From Methylophilaceae bacterium (GTDB lineage: Bacteria; Pseudomonadota; Gammaproteobacteria; Burkholderiales; Methylophilaceae): a stretch of DNA of 64,000 nt. The stretch is taken from NCBI GenBank assembly GCA_016778465.1, contig JADHPM010000004.1, positions 39,689 to 103,688 on the forward strand, in the 5' to 3' direction. Shown here piece after piece: positions 39,807 to 49,624 of this stretch. The notes below the pieces were generated by a model. That model was not told where the DNA came from, searched no databases, and was given only the letters and a program-made list of their open reading frames with translations. The position numbers and the translations under genes were made by a program. Within the stretch, counting starts at the first letter, position 1; every line of letters begins with the position of its first letter.

Positions 39807-40796
39807 CTACTCAGTTTTGATTGCTCTTCCAAGTAAATCAAGAACCGCGTCTTTTGGTGATTTGTTATCTTGTAAAACCTGACAAACCTCATTGGTTATT
39901 GGCATATCAATATTTAATTTCTTGCTACGTTTATTTACTTCAATTGCAGTATTTACTCCCTCTGCTACATGGCCTAGTCCTGATAATACTTCATCTAATT
40001 TTTGCCCTTTGGCTAGGCGTAATCCGACCTCACGGTTTCGAGAGTAATCACCTGTACAAGTTAGAACCAAGTCTCCTGCACCAGCAAGTCCGCTAAATGT
40101 CTCTGAAGAAGCGCCAATTGCCATCCCGAAACGAGATATTTCAGCTAAGCCTCTAGTGATTAAGGCTGCTCGTGCATTATTTCCGAATCCCATGCCATCA
40201 GATATACCTGCAGCAATGGCAATTACATTCTTCAGTGCGCCTCCCACAGAGACCCCAATAACATCATTACTCATATATACACGCATATTTCCATGATGGA
40301 ATATTTCTGCAACAAATTTTGATAGTTCGATATCTTCTGAGGCACATGTTATTGCCGTTGGAAGGTCTCTGACGAGCTCAGCCGCAAAACTTGGTCCAGA
40401 AAGGACGCCAAATTTTCTCTTTATTTTTGAATTTTCCAAAATTTGCGAAGCAATTTCATGAGGAAGTTGTGAGGTTTCATACTCCAAACCCTTATTCGCC
40501 CAAATGATTGGTGCTAACGATAAATTACTCACCTTTTGCAAAATTTCTCTAAAACCAGATGTTGGTACAACAGATAAAATTAAATCAGCATCTGTTGTAG
40601 CATTTTGAAGACTCTCATCAATAACAAGACTGGCTGGAAACTTAAAATCTCCTAAATACATTGGGTTTGAACGAGCCTTTCTCATTCCTGAAACATGTCC
40701 TGAATCCCTTGCCCATAGAGAGACATTATGTTTTTTAGCTAGATGCATAGCCAATGCAGTCCCCCAAGCACCTGCCCCTAATACAGTTAATTTCAA
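39807..40796 (-). CDS. gpsA: glycerol-3-phosphate dehydrogenase [NAD(P)+]
   Basis: Makes sn-glycerol-3-phosphate for phospholipids. The 329-residue protein begins with L-G-A-G-A-W-G-T-A (5-13), the nucleotide-binding loop, and has the catalytic Lys in G-G-A-L-K-N-V near 189. The C-terminal domain carries G-A-G-D-L-V-L-T-C-T. The start codon is TTG, four bases after the SH3 gene; the N-terminus leaves no room for a later start. Order secB-gpsA is a common proteobacterial one. Confidence 0.95.
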   Translation of the reverse strand: MKLTVLGAGAWGTALAMHLAKKHNVSLWARDSGHVSGMRKARSNPMYLGDFKFPASLVIDESLQNATTDADLILSVVPTSGFREILQKVSNLSLAPIIWANKGLEYETSQLPHEIASQILENSKIKRKFGVLSGPSFAAELVRDLPTAITCASEDIELSKFVAEIFHHGNMRVYMSNDVIGVSVGGALKNVIAIAAGISDGMGFGNNARAALITRGLAEISRFGMAIGASSETFSGLAGAGDLVLTCTGDYSRNREVGLRLAKGQKLDEVLSGLGHVAEGVNTAIEVNKRSKKLNIDMPITNEVCQVLQDNKSPKDAVLDLLGRAIKTE

Positions 40797-40799
40797 GTC

Positions 40800-41255
40800 T
40801 TAAAACCCCCAAACATCTTCTTTACGCAAATATCCTTCGATGTATCCTGTTAAAGTCTTCACCTCGATCCAGCCATTAGAGTCATATGAGGAAAGAAGTT
40901 TTAAGGTCACAAATTCATCAATGGTAGCAAGATGAACGCTATTAATCGTTGGTTTGTAAAAAAGGTGAACATTCTTTTTTAAGGTCATTACCATTCTCTG
41001 TTTAGCCGTATCACTAACATTTATCCAACTAATCTTTCCCTCGTGATCTTTTACTTTTAGCCAGTCTTTGAGTCTTACCATTACTAGCAAGGGGTATCCT
41101 TCAGTAATTATGTACTCTTTATCTGTGGCATCTGAGGGACCCTCATACAATATTGCTTTTTTTGTACTAATAGAAACAAAATCAGCCGAAAAAACCGGCT
41201 GAATTAAAAAAAGACTTAATAAGAGTCCACAGGCAAAATATACCCCTCTAGGCAT
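40800..41255 (-). CDS. secreted bacterial SH3-domain protein
   Basis: A 151-residue precursor with a signal peptide (about 1-24, ending V-F-S-A) and two short SH3-like repeats: one from about 28 to 85 and one from about 90 to 148. Both contain a strand with a W/I-x-x-K or G-W-I-E-V-K pattern, typical of SH3 type 3/4 (PF06347-like) cell-wall or membrane-protein-binding domains. No catalytic domain is present. It overlaps secB by 8 nt. Its partner is unknown. Confidence 0.7.
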   Translation of the reverse strand: MPRGVYFACGLLLSLFLIQPVFSADFVSISTKKAILYEGPSDATDKEYIITEGYPLLVMVRLKDWLKVKDHEGKISWINVSDTAKQRMVMTLKKNVHLFYKPTINSVHLATIDEFVTLKLLSSYDSNGWIEVKTLTGYIEGYLRKEDVWGF

Positions 41256-41766
41256 TTTTGGTTAGGGCTTGTTGCTGTTTTTGTTGCATGTAAAGCGTTT
41301 CAAAATTAATAGGGTTTAAAAGAACAGTCGTAAAGCCTGACTTAGTAATTAAATCCGAAATTGCTTCTCTTGCATATGGGAACAAAATGTTGGGGCAGGT
41401 AATCGCTAAAATTGGTTCTAAGCTCTCTTGAGGAACATTTTTTACGGCAAAAATGCCGGCTTGGGTGACATCGATTAAAAAGGCAGTTTTATCAGAAATT
41501 TTAGAAGTGACTGTGATTTGAAGTGCAACCTCGAAAAAACCTTCAGGTAACGGCTTTGCGTTATTGTTTAGTTCAACGCTAATTTGAGGAGCTTCCCGGC
41601 TTGTAAAAATTTCAGGGGAATTCGGCACCTCAACTGATACATCTTTTAAGTAGAGTTTCTCTATACCAAAGCCTGGACCTTGTTGCTTCTCCTGACCGTT
41701 TTCAGAAGCCTTTTTAGATATTGTCTTTTTTGCTTTTGTTGCTTTGCTTTTTTTATCTTCAGCCAT
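41248..41766 (-). CDS. secB: protein-export chaperone SecB
   Basis: Tetrameric chaperone that keeps precursors unfolded for SecA. The 172-residue protein has the SecB core from about residue 33 (F-G-I-E-K-L-Y-L-K-D-V-S-V-E) to 165, including C-P-N-I-L-F-P-Y-A-R-E near 128-138. The first 30 residues are an added Lys/Ala/Ser-rich tail; SecB usually starts almost directly at the core. It is followed by the SH3 gene, overlapping 8 nt. Confidence 0.93.
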   Translation of the reverse strand: MAEDKKSKATKAKKTISKKASENGQEKQQGPGFGIEKLYLKDVSVEVPNSPEIFTSREAPQISVELNNNAKPLPEGFFEVALQITVTSKISDKTAFLIDVTQAGIFAVKNVPQESLEPILAITCPNILFPYAREAISDLITKSGFTTVLLNPINFETLYMQQKQQQALTKNA

Positions 41767-41829
41767 TAGTAATCCAATTTTTATTTTATCAAAACGTTAT
41801 TCTATCTTTTTCTATGGTAAGTATGAACC

Positions 41830-41850
41830 TTTATGATTAAAAATCATAAA
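41830..41850. repeat. 9-bp inverted repeat at the secB-grxC junction
   Basis: TTTATGATT and AATCATAAA with a 3-nt loop, covering the grxC stop codon. On neither strand is a clear T run present, so it may be a weak terminator or just structured RNA. Confidence 0.4.
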
Positions 41851-42098
41851 TTCAAAAGATTATCTAATTCTCCAGAAATATCAGCTTTTCTTAACTCATC
41901 AAAACCGCCTACATAAGTTTCGTTAATAAATATTTGTGGTACGGTTCTTTTACCAGTGATTTTCACCATCTGTTTAAGAAGTTCTGGGTCCTGATCGATA
42001 AAGAATTTTTCAGAAATTTTAAAACCCTTATTTTGCAACAGCTGTTCAGCATTTCGACAAAACGGACAAAATTCGCTTGTATACATTGAAATATTCAT
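41844..42098 (-). CDS. grxC: glutaredoxin 3 (GrxC)
   Basis: An 84-residue dithiol glutaredoxin. The active site C-P-F-C is at 11-14, a Phe variant of the common C-P-Y-C, and the cis-Pro T-V-P-Q-I-F-I near 53-59 followed by G-G-F-D-E-L completes the glutathione site. It is 77 nt upstream of secB and abuts the rhodanese gene. This order is common in beta- and gammaproteobacteria. Confidence 0.94.
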   Translation of the reverse strand: MNISMYTSEFCPFCRNAEQLLQNKGFKISEKFFIDQDPELLKQMVKITGKRTVPQIFINETYVGGFDELRKADISGELDNLLNL

Positions 42099-42515
42099 TT
42101 ATTTTTTTTCATCTACAACAGGTAAATTATTTTTAACCCAATCATCGATGCCTCCATCAATGGTGTATAGCTTTTCAAAGCTTAATTTACTCAATAATCT
42201 AAAGGCTTGATTTGACTTAATTCCTTTTTGACAACAAAGGATAATATTTTTTTTTGACAGATTTTTAAATTTAGCAACCTGATCTTCAATAGTTTCCAAC
42301 GGAATATTAATCGCATTTGTAATATGTCCATTCATAAAATCTGTCTCTGCCCTTACATCTATTACCACTGTTGGCTCCCTATTAATTAGAAGGGTTACCT
42401 CTCTCGCACTAAGCGCCTTGACATCTTTTGAAAAAATTTTTGGAAAAAATAATAAAATACCCGAGATGATGACAAGGCCTACTAAAAATATATTTTCAAA
42501 TAGAAAATCCAACAT
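42099..42515 (-). CDS. membrane-anchored rhodanese-like protein
   Basis: A 138-residue protein with one N-terminal transmembrane helix (about 7-25) and a single rhodanese domain. The active-site loop is C-Q-K-G-I-K-S with the catalytic Cys at 95 and another Cys at 94. D-V-R-A-E-T-D-F-M-N-G-H-I near 53-65 is the CH2-like structural motif. Such YibN-type proteins sit next to grxC and secB. The sulfur acceptor is unknown. It is divergent from gpmI. Confidence 0.85.
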   Translation of the reverse strand: MLDFLFENIFLVGLVIISGILLFFPKIFSKDVKALSAREVTLLINREPTVVIDVRAETDFMNGHITNAINIPLETIEDQVAKFKNLSKKNIILCCQKGIKSNQAFRLLSKLSFEKLYTIDGGIDDWVKNNLPVVDEKK

Positions 42516-42541
42516 TTATCTCCAATGATAGTCATTAAACA

Positions 42542-42569
42542 TGGTTAAATCGAAAAGTGGCATTATAAT
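42542..42569 (+). promoter_or_regulatory. gpmI promoter
   Basis: A perfect TATAAT at 42564-42569 lies 34 nt before the ATG; a poor -35 box TGGTTA is at 42542-42547 with 16-nt spacing. No ribosome site is evident before the ATG. Confidence 0.45.
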
Positions 42570-42603
42570 TGAAGCTTAGTAAAATTAAAAAAAATCTTTT
42601 GAT

Positions 42604-44142
42604 ATGAGTAAAAAACCACATGTTTTGATTATTCTTGACGGCTTCGGGCACAGCGAATCAGAAGAATTCAATGCAATAGCTCAGGCAAATACCCCAAACT
42701 GGGATTATTTAAGAAAAAACTACGCACATTCACTTATCAATGCATCAGAAAATTTTGTTGGTCTTCCAAAAGGCCAAATGGGCAATTCTGAGGTTGGGCA
42801 CCTTAGCATTGGTGCTGGCAGAACAATTTTTCAGGATTTAGAAAGAATTAATCAAAGTATTAACAACGGTGAATTTTTTTCAAATGCTCTTTTAAAAGAC
42901 GATATGTTAAGACTTAAGAGAGAAGACAAAAGTCTGCATATTTTTGGCCTTTTATCTGACGGTGGGGTTCATAGCCACATCAACCATTTTGAAGCACTTT
43001 TGAAGCTAGCCCATAAAAAAGACTTGAAAAAGGTTTATCTTCATCCCTTTTTAGATGGTAGAGACACCCCTCCAAAAAGTGCAATGCAATTTATTTGTCA
43101 AATTGAAAATTTAATCAAAGAACTTGGATGTGGAAAAATTGCCACTTTATGTGGTCGCTTTTTTTCAATGGATAGAGATAGGCGTTGGGATAGAACTGAG
43201 CTCGCTTATAAAATGATTGTCCAAAGAGAGGCAGAATTTTATGCTGAAACACCTGAGGAAGGCTTAAACCTGGCGTATAAAAGAAATGAGAGTGACGAGT
43301 TCGTTTCACCAACAATAATTGATCCAGATACTAACATGTCACTCGAAGATAGAGACAGTGTGATTTTTCTTAACTTTAGATCGGATAGAGCTCGCCAACT
43401 TACCAATTCAATTCTTGATGACGAATTTAATTACTTTTTTAGACAAAAAAAAATAAATGATTTGCAATATTTTACATTAACAAACTACGAGGCAGCCCAA
43501 AAAAAAGCCACCCCTATTTATACGTCCATTGAAATTAGAAATAGTCTTGGTGAAGTTATATCTAATTCGGGAAAAACACAATTACGTATAGCGGAAACAG
43601 AAAAATATCCTCATGTTACATTCTTCTTTAATGGCGGTGAAGAAAAAAAATTTACTGGTGAAGACAGAATATTGATTCCATCCCCAAATGTTAAAACTTA
43701 CGATTTACAACCCGAGATGAGCGCATTTGAATTGACTGAAAAACTATCTCTTGCTATCAGTACAAAAAAATATGATTTAATTATTTGTAACTATGCCAAT
43801 GGAGATATGGTTGGGCATACAGGGAATATATTGGCAGCTATTAAGGCTGTTGAAGCTCTTGATAAGTGTCTTGGTATTGTCATCCAAGCCATTAAAGAGG
43901 TAAATGGGGTTTTAATTATCACTGCTGATCATGGTAATGCAGAATTAATGATGGATGAAGCAAACGGTCAGCCTCATACTCAACATACGACAAATCTTGT
44001 TCCTTTCTTAGTTATGAGTGAAAAGCGAGCAGGAAAAATTATAAAAGGGGGGACACTTGCAGACATTGCCCCGACGTTACTTACTATCATGAATGAGAAT
44101 ATACCATCTGAAATGACGGGAAAAAATTTAATACAAAATTGA
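42604..44142 (+). CDS. gpmI: phosphoglycerate mutase, 2,3-BPG-independent
   Basis: Interconverts 3- and 2-phosphoglycerate using manganese. The 512-residue alkaline-phosphatase-superfamily enzyme has Asp12 in I-L-D-G-F-G, the nucleophile Ser62 in Q-M-G-N-S-E-V-G-H, and C-terminal metal ligands in A-D-H-G-N-A and H-T. Length is typical. It precedes envC, the usual order, overlapping by one base. Confidence 0.97.
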   Translation: MSKKPHVLIILDGFGHSESEEFNAIAQANTPNWDYLRKNYAHSLINASENFVGLPKGQMGNSEVGHLSIGAGRTIFQDLERINQSINNGEFFSNALLKDDMLRLKREDKSLHIFGLLSDGGVHSHINHFEALLKLAHKKDLKKVYLHPFLDGRDTPPKSAMQFICQIENLIKELGCGKIATLCGRFFSMDRDRRWDRTELAYKMIVQREAEFYAETPEEGLNLAYKRNESDEFVSPTIIDPDTNMSLEDRDSVIFLNFRSDRARQLTNSILDDEFNYFFRQKKINDLQYFTLTNYEAAQKKATPIYTSIEIRNSLGEVISNSGKTQLRIAETEKYPHVTFFFNGGEEKKFTGEDRILIPSPNVKTYDLQPEMSAFELTEKLSLAISTKKYDLIICNYANGDMVGHTGNILAAIKAVEALDKCLGIVIQAIKEVNGVLIITADHGNAELMMDEANGQPHTQHTTNLVPFLVMSEKRAGKIIKGGTLADIAPTLLTIMNENIPSEMTGKNLIQN

Positions 44143-45359
44143 TGATTAACTTAATCAAGACAAATTTAAAAAGAATAATCATCTTTTTTCTTCTAATCAT
44201 TTTCCAGAATAGTGCTTTTTCAGAAAAAACTATTGAAAATACTCAAACAGATCTACAAGAGCTCCAAAAGAAAATAGATAAACTTGACGCCGAAATAAAA
44301 AAAAATTCAGATACCAAAAAAGGATTAACTACAGAATTAAAAAAAGAAGAAAAGAAAATAAGTAAGTCTAAAAAAGATCTTTATCAGATAAAGAAAAAAG
44401 AGAAAGTTAATAAAAAAAAATTGAATCAACTGAATAAAGAACTTGAAATTCTTAACAAAGAAATTGTAGAAAAAAAAGAGCAACTTTTAGATCATTACTA
44501 CAACATTTATATGCAAGGCAAACCAAGCTTCATGCAGATGTTGATTGAAGGCTCCAGTCCAAATAAAATTTCACGGGACATGAGCTATCTTTCTTATTTA
44601 GCAAAGGAGCAAAATGAAAATATCCTAGCAATAAAAAATCGTTATCAAAAAATTGATGAGAGTAAGGATGAAATTAGTAAAATATTAAAAAAAATTAATT
44701 CCCTAAAAAAAAGAAAAGAAAAAACAACAAGAAAACTTGAAAAGCAAAAAAAAGAGAAGGCTAAAGTATTAAATAAAATAGCCTCTGCAATTGCTGATCA
44801 AAAAAAAACCAAACAAAAGCTAATTGACGATGAAAAAAAACTGACCCAAATTATAGAGACCCTTATACAGCGATCTATAATTGAGGCAAAGAAAAAAACT
44901 CAACAAAAAGTAATTATTGCTGATAATAAATCTCTTCCAGATGACACACTAGATAATATTAATTTTAAAAAATTAAAAAATAAGTTAAAACTACCCGTAA
45001 AAGGAAAAATTATTCATAAATATGGAAAAAAAAGACCGGATACTGGGGTTACTTGGAAAGGTCTTTTTATTAAAGCAAATGAAGGTGATGAGGTATTTGC
45101 AGTCGCCAAAGGTAGAGTTGTTTTTTCTGACTGGCTAAGAGGCTTTGGAAATATTATTATTCTTGACCATGGTGATGGTTTTATGAGCTTATATGGAAAT
45201 AATGACGCACTTTTGATCCAACAAGGTTTGATGGTTAGGGGTGGTCAGGCTATTGCAATTGTCGGAAACAGTGGTGGCAACGAAACAAATGGTCTTTATT
45301 ATGAACTACGTAAAAATAGTAACCCATTTAATCCTTTAAGCTGGACCACGTTAAAATAA
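44142..45359 (+). CDS. envC: murein hydrolase activator EnvC-like
   Basis: A 405-residue secreted protein: signal peptide (about 1-27, Ile/Phe core), a long Lys/Glu-rich coiled coil (about 30-255), and a C-terminal LytM (M23) domain (about 285-400). The M23 metal ligands are missing: the first His position reads T-W-K-G and the H-x-H position reads L-Y-Y-E-L. This is the degenerate form typical of EnvC, which activates amidases such as AmiB rather than cutting. An ATG at 44142 sharing a base with the gpmI stop is preferred to a TTG just before it. Confidence 0.92.
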   Translation: MINLIKTNLKRIIIFFLLIIFQNSAFSEKTIENTQTDLQELQKKIDKLDAEIKKNSDTKKGLTTELKKEEKKISKSKKDLYQIKKKEKVNKKKLNQLNKELEILNKEIVEKKEQLLDHYYNIYMQGKPSFMQMLIEGSSPNKISRDMSYLSYLAKEQNENILAIKNRYQKIDESKDEISKILKKINSLKKRKEKTTRKLEKQKKEKAKVLNKIASAIADQKKTKQKLIDDEKKLTQIIETLIQRSIIEAKKKTQQKVIIADNKSLPDDTLDNINFKKLKNKLKLPVKGKIIHKYGKKRPDTGVTWKGLFIKANEGDEVFAVAKGRVVFSDWLRGFGNIIILDHGDGFMSLYGNNDALLIQQGLMVRGGQAIAIVGNSGGNETNGLYYELRKNSNPFNPLSWTTLK

Positions 45360-45779
45360 TCATTCACCAATGAAATGTAATGAGACTTTTCTAATAAAGT
45401 CTTGATAACGATGCTCATATAAAAAAATCCCTTGCCATGTACCTATAATAAGTTCCCTATTCTTTATTGGAATACATACGTTTGTTTGTGTTAATGCCGT
45501 TCTAATATGGGCAGGCATATCATCTGGCCCTTCTGTCGTGTGAATGAAATTTGGATCCCCATCGCTTACTAATCGCGAGAAAAAATTTTCTAGATCCACT
45601 AAAACGTCTGGATCATAATTTTCATTGATCAGAAGACTTGCTGATGTATGTTGAATATTTAAAGTAAGAAGTCCGTTTGTAAAATTTTGGTTTAACAACC
45701 ATGTTTTAAGCTTTGGTGTTATGTCATAGATTCCTCGTCCTGATGTTTTCTCAATAATGACATCAAAAATTTGTAACAT
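45360..45779 (-). CDS. YjbQ family protein (UPF0047)
   Basis: A 139-residue protein of the YjbQ/UPF0047 family. H-T-S-A-S-L-L-I-N-E-N near 48-58 and the C-terminal G-T-W-Q-G-I-F-L-Y-E-H-R near 119-130 are the signatures. E. coli YjbQ has been described with weak thiamine-phosphate synthase activity, but its physiological role is unsettled. It starts directly after the molybdopterin gene stop, and its own stop abuts the envC stop with no gap. Confidence 0.9.
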   Translation of the reverse strand: MLQIFDVIIEKTSGRGIYDITPKLKTWLLNQNFTNGLLTLNIQHTSASLLINENYDPDVLVDLENFFSRLVSDGDPNFIHTTEGPDDMPAHIRTALTQTNVCIPIKNRELIIGTWQGIFLYEHRYQDFIRKVSLHFIGE

Positions 45780-46415
45780 TTAATATTCCCCTGAATACCT
45801 CTGCTCCGACCATGGATCAGCATCGTTATGGTAACCCCTCACTTCCCAAAAGCCCGGCCTATCCTCGGCATGAATTTCAATTGCTTTAATCCACTTCGCA
45901 CTTTTCCATGCGTAGCGTTTAGGTACGACAAGCCTAACCGGTCCACCATGCTCTTTAGTTAGCTCATTTCCTTCAAGTTCATAGGCGAGCACTACGTCAT
46001 TATCTGTTAACGCTTGAACAGTTAAATTGGTGGTGTAATCATCATAACTAACGGCAGTAGCAAATTGACCGCCTTTTTTTATATTTGCATCCAATAGAAT
46101 ATCTTTTAGCAAAACACCTCCCCAAGTTACATCGAATTTACTCCAATGTGTAACACAGTGAAAGTCTGAGACACTTATCACCTGCTTGTATTTCTTAAGA
46201 TCATCAATAGATAAATTCAATTCTTTATTCACCAATCCACAGATGCTTATAGACCAATTACGATTATCAATTTGCGGCGTTATACCAAGATCTAAGATGG
46301 GAAATTTTTCTGTTAAAGTTTGCCCCGGAGGTAATCTGTCATGGGCTCCTTTATTGACATTACTATGGCGCTTTTGTGCCTGCTTGATTTTTTCTTCAAT
46401 AATTTTATTTTTCAC
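45780..46415 (-). CDS. sulfite-oxidase-fold molybdopterin oxidoreductase
   Basis: A 211-residue protein with one Oxidored_molyb domain (about 50-200). The Cys87 in F-H-C-V-T-H-W is the expected molybdenum ligand; G-G-V-L-L-K-D near 99-105, H-G-G-P-V-R-L-V-V-P near 161-170 and W-K-S-A-K-W near 175-180 are further family motifs. Unlike YedY/MsrP it has no Tat signal, no dimer domain and no haem domain, so it looks cytosolic. Substrate is unknown. The start is GTG, overlapping lspA by 11 nt, and yjbQ abuts downstream. Confidence 0.85.
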   Translation of the reverse strand: MKNKIIEEKIKQAQKRHSNVNKGAHDRLPPGQTLTEKFPILDLGITPQIDNRNWSISICGLVNKELNLSIDDLKKYKQVISVSDFHCVTHWSKFDVTWGGVLLKDILLDANIKKGGQFATAVSYDDYTTNLTVQALTDNDVVLAYELEGNELTKEHGGPVRLVVPKRYAWKSAKWIKAIEIHAEDRPGFWEVRGYHNDADPWSEQRYSGEY

Positions 46416-46866
46416 GTGCTTTTTTTACCATATCAAAAATTATTAATCCAGCTCCTAAAGTTATCATTGAATCAGCAATATTAAAAGCTGGCCAATAATA
46501 TTGATTTAAATGAATATAAATAAAATCAATCACATAACCAAAATAAATACGGTCTATTAAATTACCTATTGCGCCAGCCATAATAAAAATTAGTGCCCAA
46601 AAAATTAATGGGGCTTTTTTATTTTGCTTGATAAAAAAAGGAAGGACTATGATTGCTAGCATAGAAATGGTTATTAAAAAATAGCGTTGCCATCCATCTG
46701 CGTCATGAAGAAAACTGAAGGCAGCTCCCTTATTTTGAAAATGAACAATTTTAAGAAAAGGCAGGATATCGATGTAAGACAAATAATCCAAATTATTATG
46801 AATCCAGTACTTAGATAACTGATCGAATGCTACGATTGATAAAATTACCAAAAAAATTTTAAGCAT
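46405..46866 (-). CDS. lspA: lipoprotein signal peptidase (signal peptidase II)
   Basis: Cleaves lipoprotein signal peptides after diacylglyceryl transfer, e.g. for LptE. The 153-residue protein has four hydrophobic helices. Catalytic aspartates are Asp105 in G-N-L-I-D-R and Asp132 in N-I-A-D-S; H-F-x-N-x-G-A-A-F-S near 42-51 is also typical. It overlaps the ileS stop by 8 nt, the common ileS-lspA order. Confidence 0.96.
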   Translation of the reverse strand: MLKIFLVILSIVAFDQLSKYWIHNNLDYLSYIDILPFLKIVHFQNKGAAFSFLHDADGWQRYFLITISMLAIIVLPFFIKQNKKAPLIFWALIFIMAGAIGNLIDRIYFGYVIDFIYIHLNQYYWPAFNIADSMITLGAGLIIFDMVKKAREK

Positions 46867-49624
46867 GGACTCTTACTTCACCGGTTCCAAATAAATTCGT
46901 AATACACCGAGAGCAAATGCTTGGATGTTCAATATCTGTACCTACCGAATCAGAATAATGCCAACATCGATCACATTTTTTATGTTGGGACGGCCTTACT
47001 TCAATTTCTAAAAAATCTGCTTTAATAATTTCGACTGAGGAGGTAATGAAAATAAATTTCAAATCAGGATCAAGTATCTTAACTTTTTCAAAGTCACTTT
47101 CTGGTAATCGTATTAAAACATTCGCCTGTAAAGACGATCCGACCTTACCGGATTCTCTCAGTGTTTCGATATGCTTATTAACTTTTTCTCTTAATTCTCT
47201 AACAAAGGCCCAGCTATTGAGTTGCTCACTAGTTAGTCCATGACGAGGTAACTCAAACCAAAATTCTTCAAAAACAGATGACATATTTTTTTCTTTATGA
47301 ATAATTTCCCAGAGCTCATGAGAAGTAAAGCTTAATATCGGAGCCATTAAACGTACTAAAGAATGGGTTATATAATAAAGTGATAATTGAGCTGAGCGAC
47401 GTGCAAAGCTATCCTCTGCAGTTGTATAAAGTCGATCTTTGAGGATATCTAGGTAGAAACCACCCAGATCCTCTGAACAAAAACTAACTAATTTTTGAAT
47501 TGCTAAATAAAACTCATATTTATCATAATCTTTGACAATTTTATCTTGCAGATCACCAATTAAGTATATCGCATATCTATCAATTGAAATCATTTCTAGA
47601 GGCTTAATAGTGTTCTTTTGATGATTAAAATCCTCTAAATTTGAGCATAAAAACCTCAAAGTATTACGAATTCGCCGGTAACTATCAGCAACTCGCTTTA
47701 TTATTTCATCAGATATATTGAGCTCTCCTGAATAATCAGTTGTAGCGACCCAAAGTCTCAAAATATCAGCACCGTATTGATCCATAATCTTTTGAGGTGA
47801 AATAACGTTTCCTTTGGATTTGCTCATCTTGTAGCCCTGCCCATCGACTACAAAACCGTGTGTTAATAATGCCATATAAGGTGCCTCTCCATTCATGGCA
47901 CAACTTGTCAGAAGGCTAGACTGAAACCAACCCCTATGCTGATCTGACCCTTCAAGATAAAGATCTGCTGGACTCTTTAAATTTTTATTCCTCTCAAGTA
48001 CCGAATAATGAGTTGTTCCTGAATCAAACCAAACATCTAATGTGTCAGAAATTTTTGTATAATTTCTTGCTTCATCGCCAAGAAATTCCTCAATCTTTAA
48101 ATTAAACCAAGCATCCATGCCTTCTTTTTCAATTCTTCCAGCAATCTCCTCGAAAAATTGTAATGTCTTTGGGTGAGGCTCAGAGGTTTCCTTGTGAAGG
48201 AAAATTGGGATAGGTACGCCCCAATTTCTTTGTCGCGAGACACACCAATCAGGTCGATTTTTAATCATTGATTGAAGTCGACTCTTACCCCATTCTGGAT
48301 AAAAAGTTGTTGCTTGGACTGCATTATTTGCAATCTCCCTTAATGATTGCTTAGTTTTGTATTTATGGTTCATTCCTATAAACCATTGATGCGTTGCTCT
48401 AAAAATTATTGGAGCCTTGTGACGCCAACAATGAGGATAGCTATGTGGATATGATTCCTGATGCACCAATCGATCATTTTGATTTAGTAATGCAATAATA
48501 TTTGGGTTTGATTCCCAAACAGTTTGCTCTGAAAAAAATAATACATTTTTTTTGAATTTACCATGCTCATCAACAGGATTTTCTATGGGTAAGTTGTACT
48601 TAGATCCAACCACATAATCATCTAAACCATGAGCAGGTGCAGTATGAACAAGCCCTGTTCCTGACTCTGTTGTTACATGCTCACCACATATAATTGGACT
48701 TTTTTTATTCAAAAAGGGATGTTCAAAAAAAATATTTTCTAAATCAACCCCCAGGCAAGATTTAAGGAGCTTTGTTTTTTTTTCATATTTATTAAATCTG
48801 CCATCTGCTAATTCTTTCGCAATCAAAAAAATCCTCTCTGCTGTTTCATAAAAGCCATATTCTAGTTCTGGGTGAACAGCAATTGCCTCGTTTGCTGGCA
48901 ATGTCCAAGGAGTGGTTGTCCAAATAACAGCATAAATTTGTTTTTCACTATTAATTGCAAATTTTTTATGGATTGAACTGTTGCTGGCTTTAAAGGCAAC
49001 ATCAATGGCTGGTGACGTTTTGTCCTCGTATTCAACTTCAGCCTCCGCTAGAGCTGAACCACAATCTGTGCACCAATGGACGGGTTTACTACCTTGATAA
49101 AGGAAGCCATTTTCATATATCTTTCCTAACGATCTAACAATATCAGCTTCTGTGTACTTATTTATGGTTAGATAAGGATTTTCCCAATCACCCAAAACCC
49201 CTAATCGCTTAAAATCTTTTTTTTGTTTTTCAACCTGATCAAGTGCATAGGCACGGCAAAGCTCTCTAAATTTACTGGGCTCGATATTTTTTCCATATTT
49301 CTTTTCGACAACAAGCTCGATAGGTAGCCCATGGCAATCCCATCCGGGGACATAAGGGACATCAAATCCAGATAAAGTTTTTGATTTAATAATAAAATCT
49401 TTTAGGATTTTATTGACAGCATGACCTATGTGAATATCACCATTCGCATATGGCGGGCCATCATGAAGAATGAATTTTGGTTTATCTTTTCTAGATTTTA
49501 CAATCGAAGCATAGAGCTTATTATCATGCCATTTTTGTAACCAGATTGGTTCACGTTTTGCTAAATCCCCGCGCATGGGGAAATTAGTTTCAGGTAAATT
49601 TAATTTGTATTTTTTATCATTCAT
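46859..49624 (-). CDS. ileS: isoleucyl-tRNA synthetase
   Basis: Class Ia synthetase with editing. The 921-residue protein has H-I-G-H at 65-68 and K-M-S-K-S at 599-603. The CP1 editing domain includes T-T-T-P-W-T-L-P and [12 protein letters not shown]. The C-terminal zinc finger has two Cys pairs in C-D-R-C-W and C-S-R-C near 885-912, typical of the bacterial ileS1 type. The start overlaps ribF by 4 nt. Confidence 0.98.
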   Translation of the reverse strand: MNDKKYKLNLPETNFPMRGDLAKREPIWLQKWHDNKLYASIVKSRKDKPKFILHDGPPYANGDIHIGHAVNKILKDFIIKSKTLSGFDVPYVPGWDCHGLPIELVVEKKYGKNIEPSKFRELCRAYALDQVEKQKKDFKRLGVLGDWENPYLTINKYTEADIVRSLGKIYENGFLYQGSKPVHWCTDCGSALAEAEVEYEDKTSPAIDVAFKASNSSIHKKFAINSEKQIYAVIWTTTPWTLPANEAIAVHPELEYGFYETAERIFLIAKELADGRFNKYEKKTKLLKSCLGVDLENIFFEHPFLNKKSPIICGEHVTTESGTGLVHTAPAHGLDDYVVGSKYNLPIENPVDEHGKFKKNVLFFSEQTVWESNPNIIALLNQNDRLVHQESYPHSYPHCWRHKAPIIFRATHQWFIGMNHKYKTKQSLREIANNAVQATTFYPEWGKSRLQSMIKNRPDWCVSRQRNWGVPIPIFLHKETSEPHPKTLQFFEEIAGRIEKEGMDAWFNLKIEEFLGDEARNYTKISDTLDVWFDSGTTHYSVLERNKNLKSPADLYLEGSDQHRGWFQSSLLTSCAMNGEAPYMALLTHGFVVDGQGYKMSKSKGNVISPQKIMDQYGADILRLWVATTDYSGELNISDEIIKRVADSYRRIRNTLRFLCSNLEDFNHQKNTIKPLEMISIDRYAIYLIGDLQDKIVKDYDKYEFYLAIQKLVSFCSEDLGGFYLDILKDRLYTTAEDSFARRSAQLSLYYITHSLVRLMAPILSFTSHELWEIIHKEKNMSSVFEEFWFELPRHGLTSEQLNSWAFVRELREKVNKHIETLRESGKVGSSLQANVLIRLPESDFEKVKILDPDLKFIFITSSVEIIKADFLEIEVRPSQHKKCDRCWHYSDSVGTDIEHPSICSRCITNLFGTGEVRVHA

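Noticed and set aside
44142..45359. EnvC-like protein as an active M23 endopeptidase
   Set aside because: The metal-binding His positions are replaced, which fits an activator rather than an enzyme.
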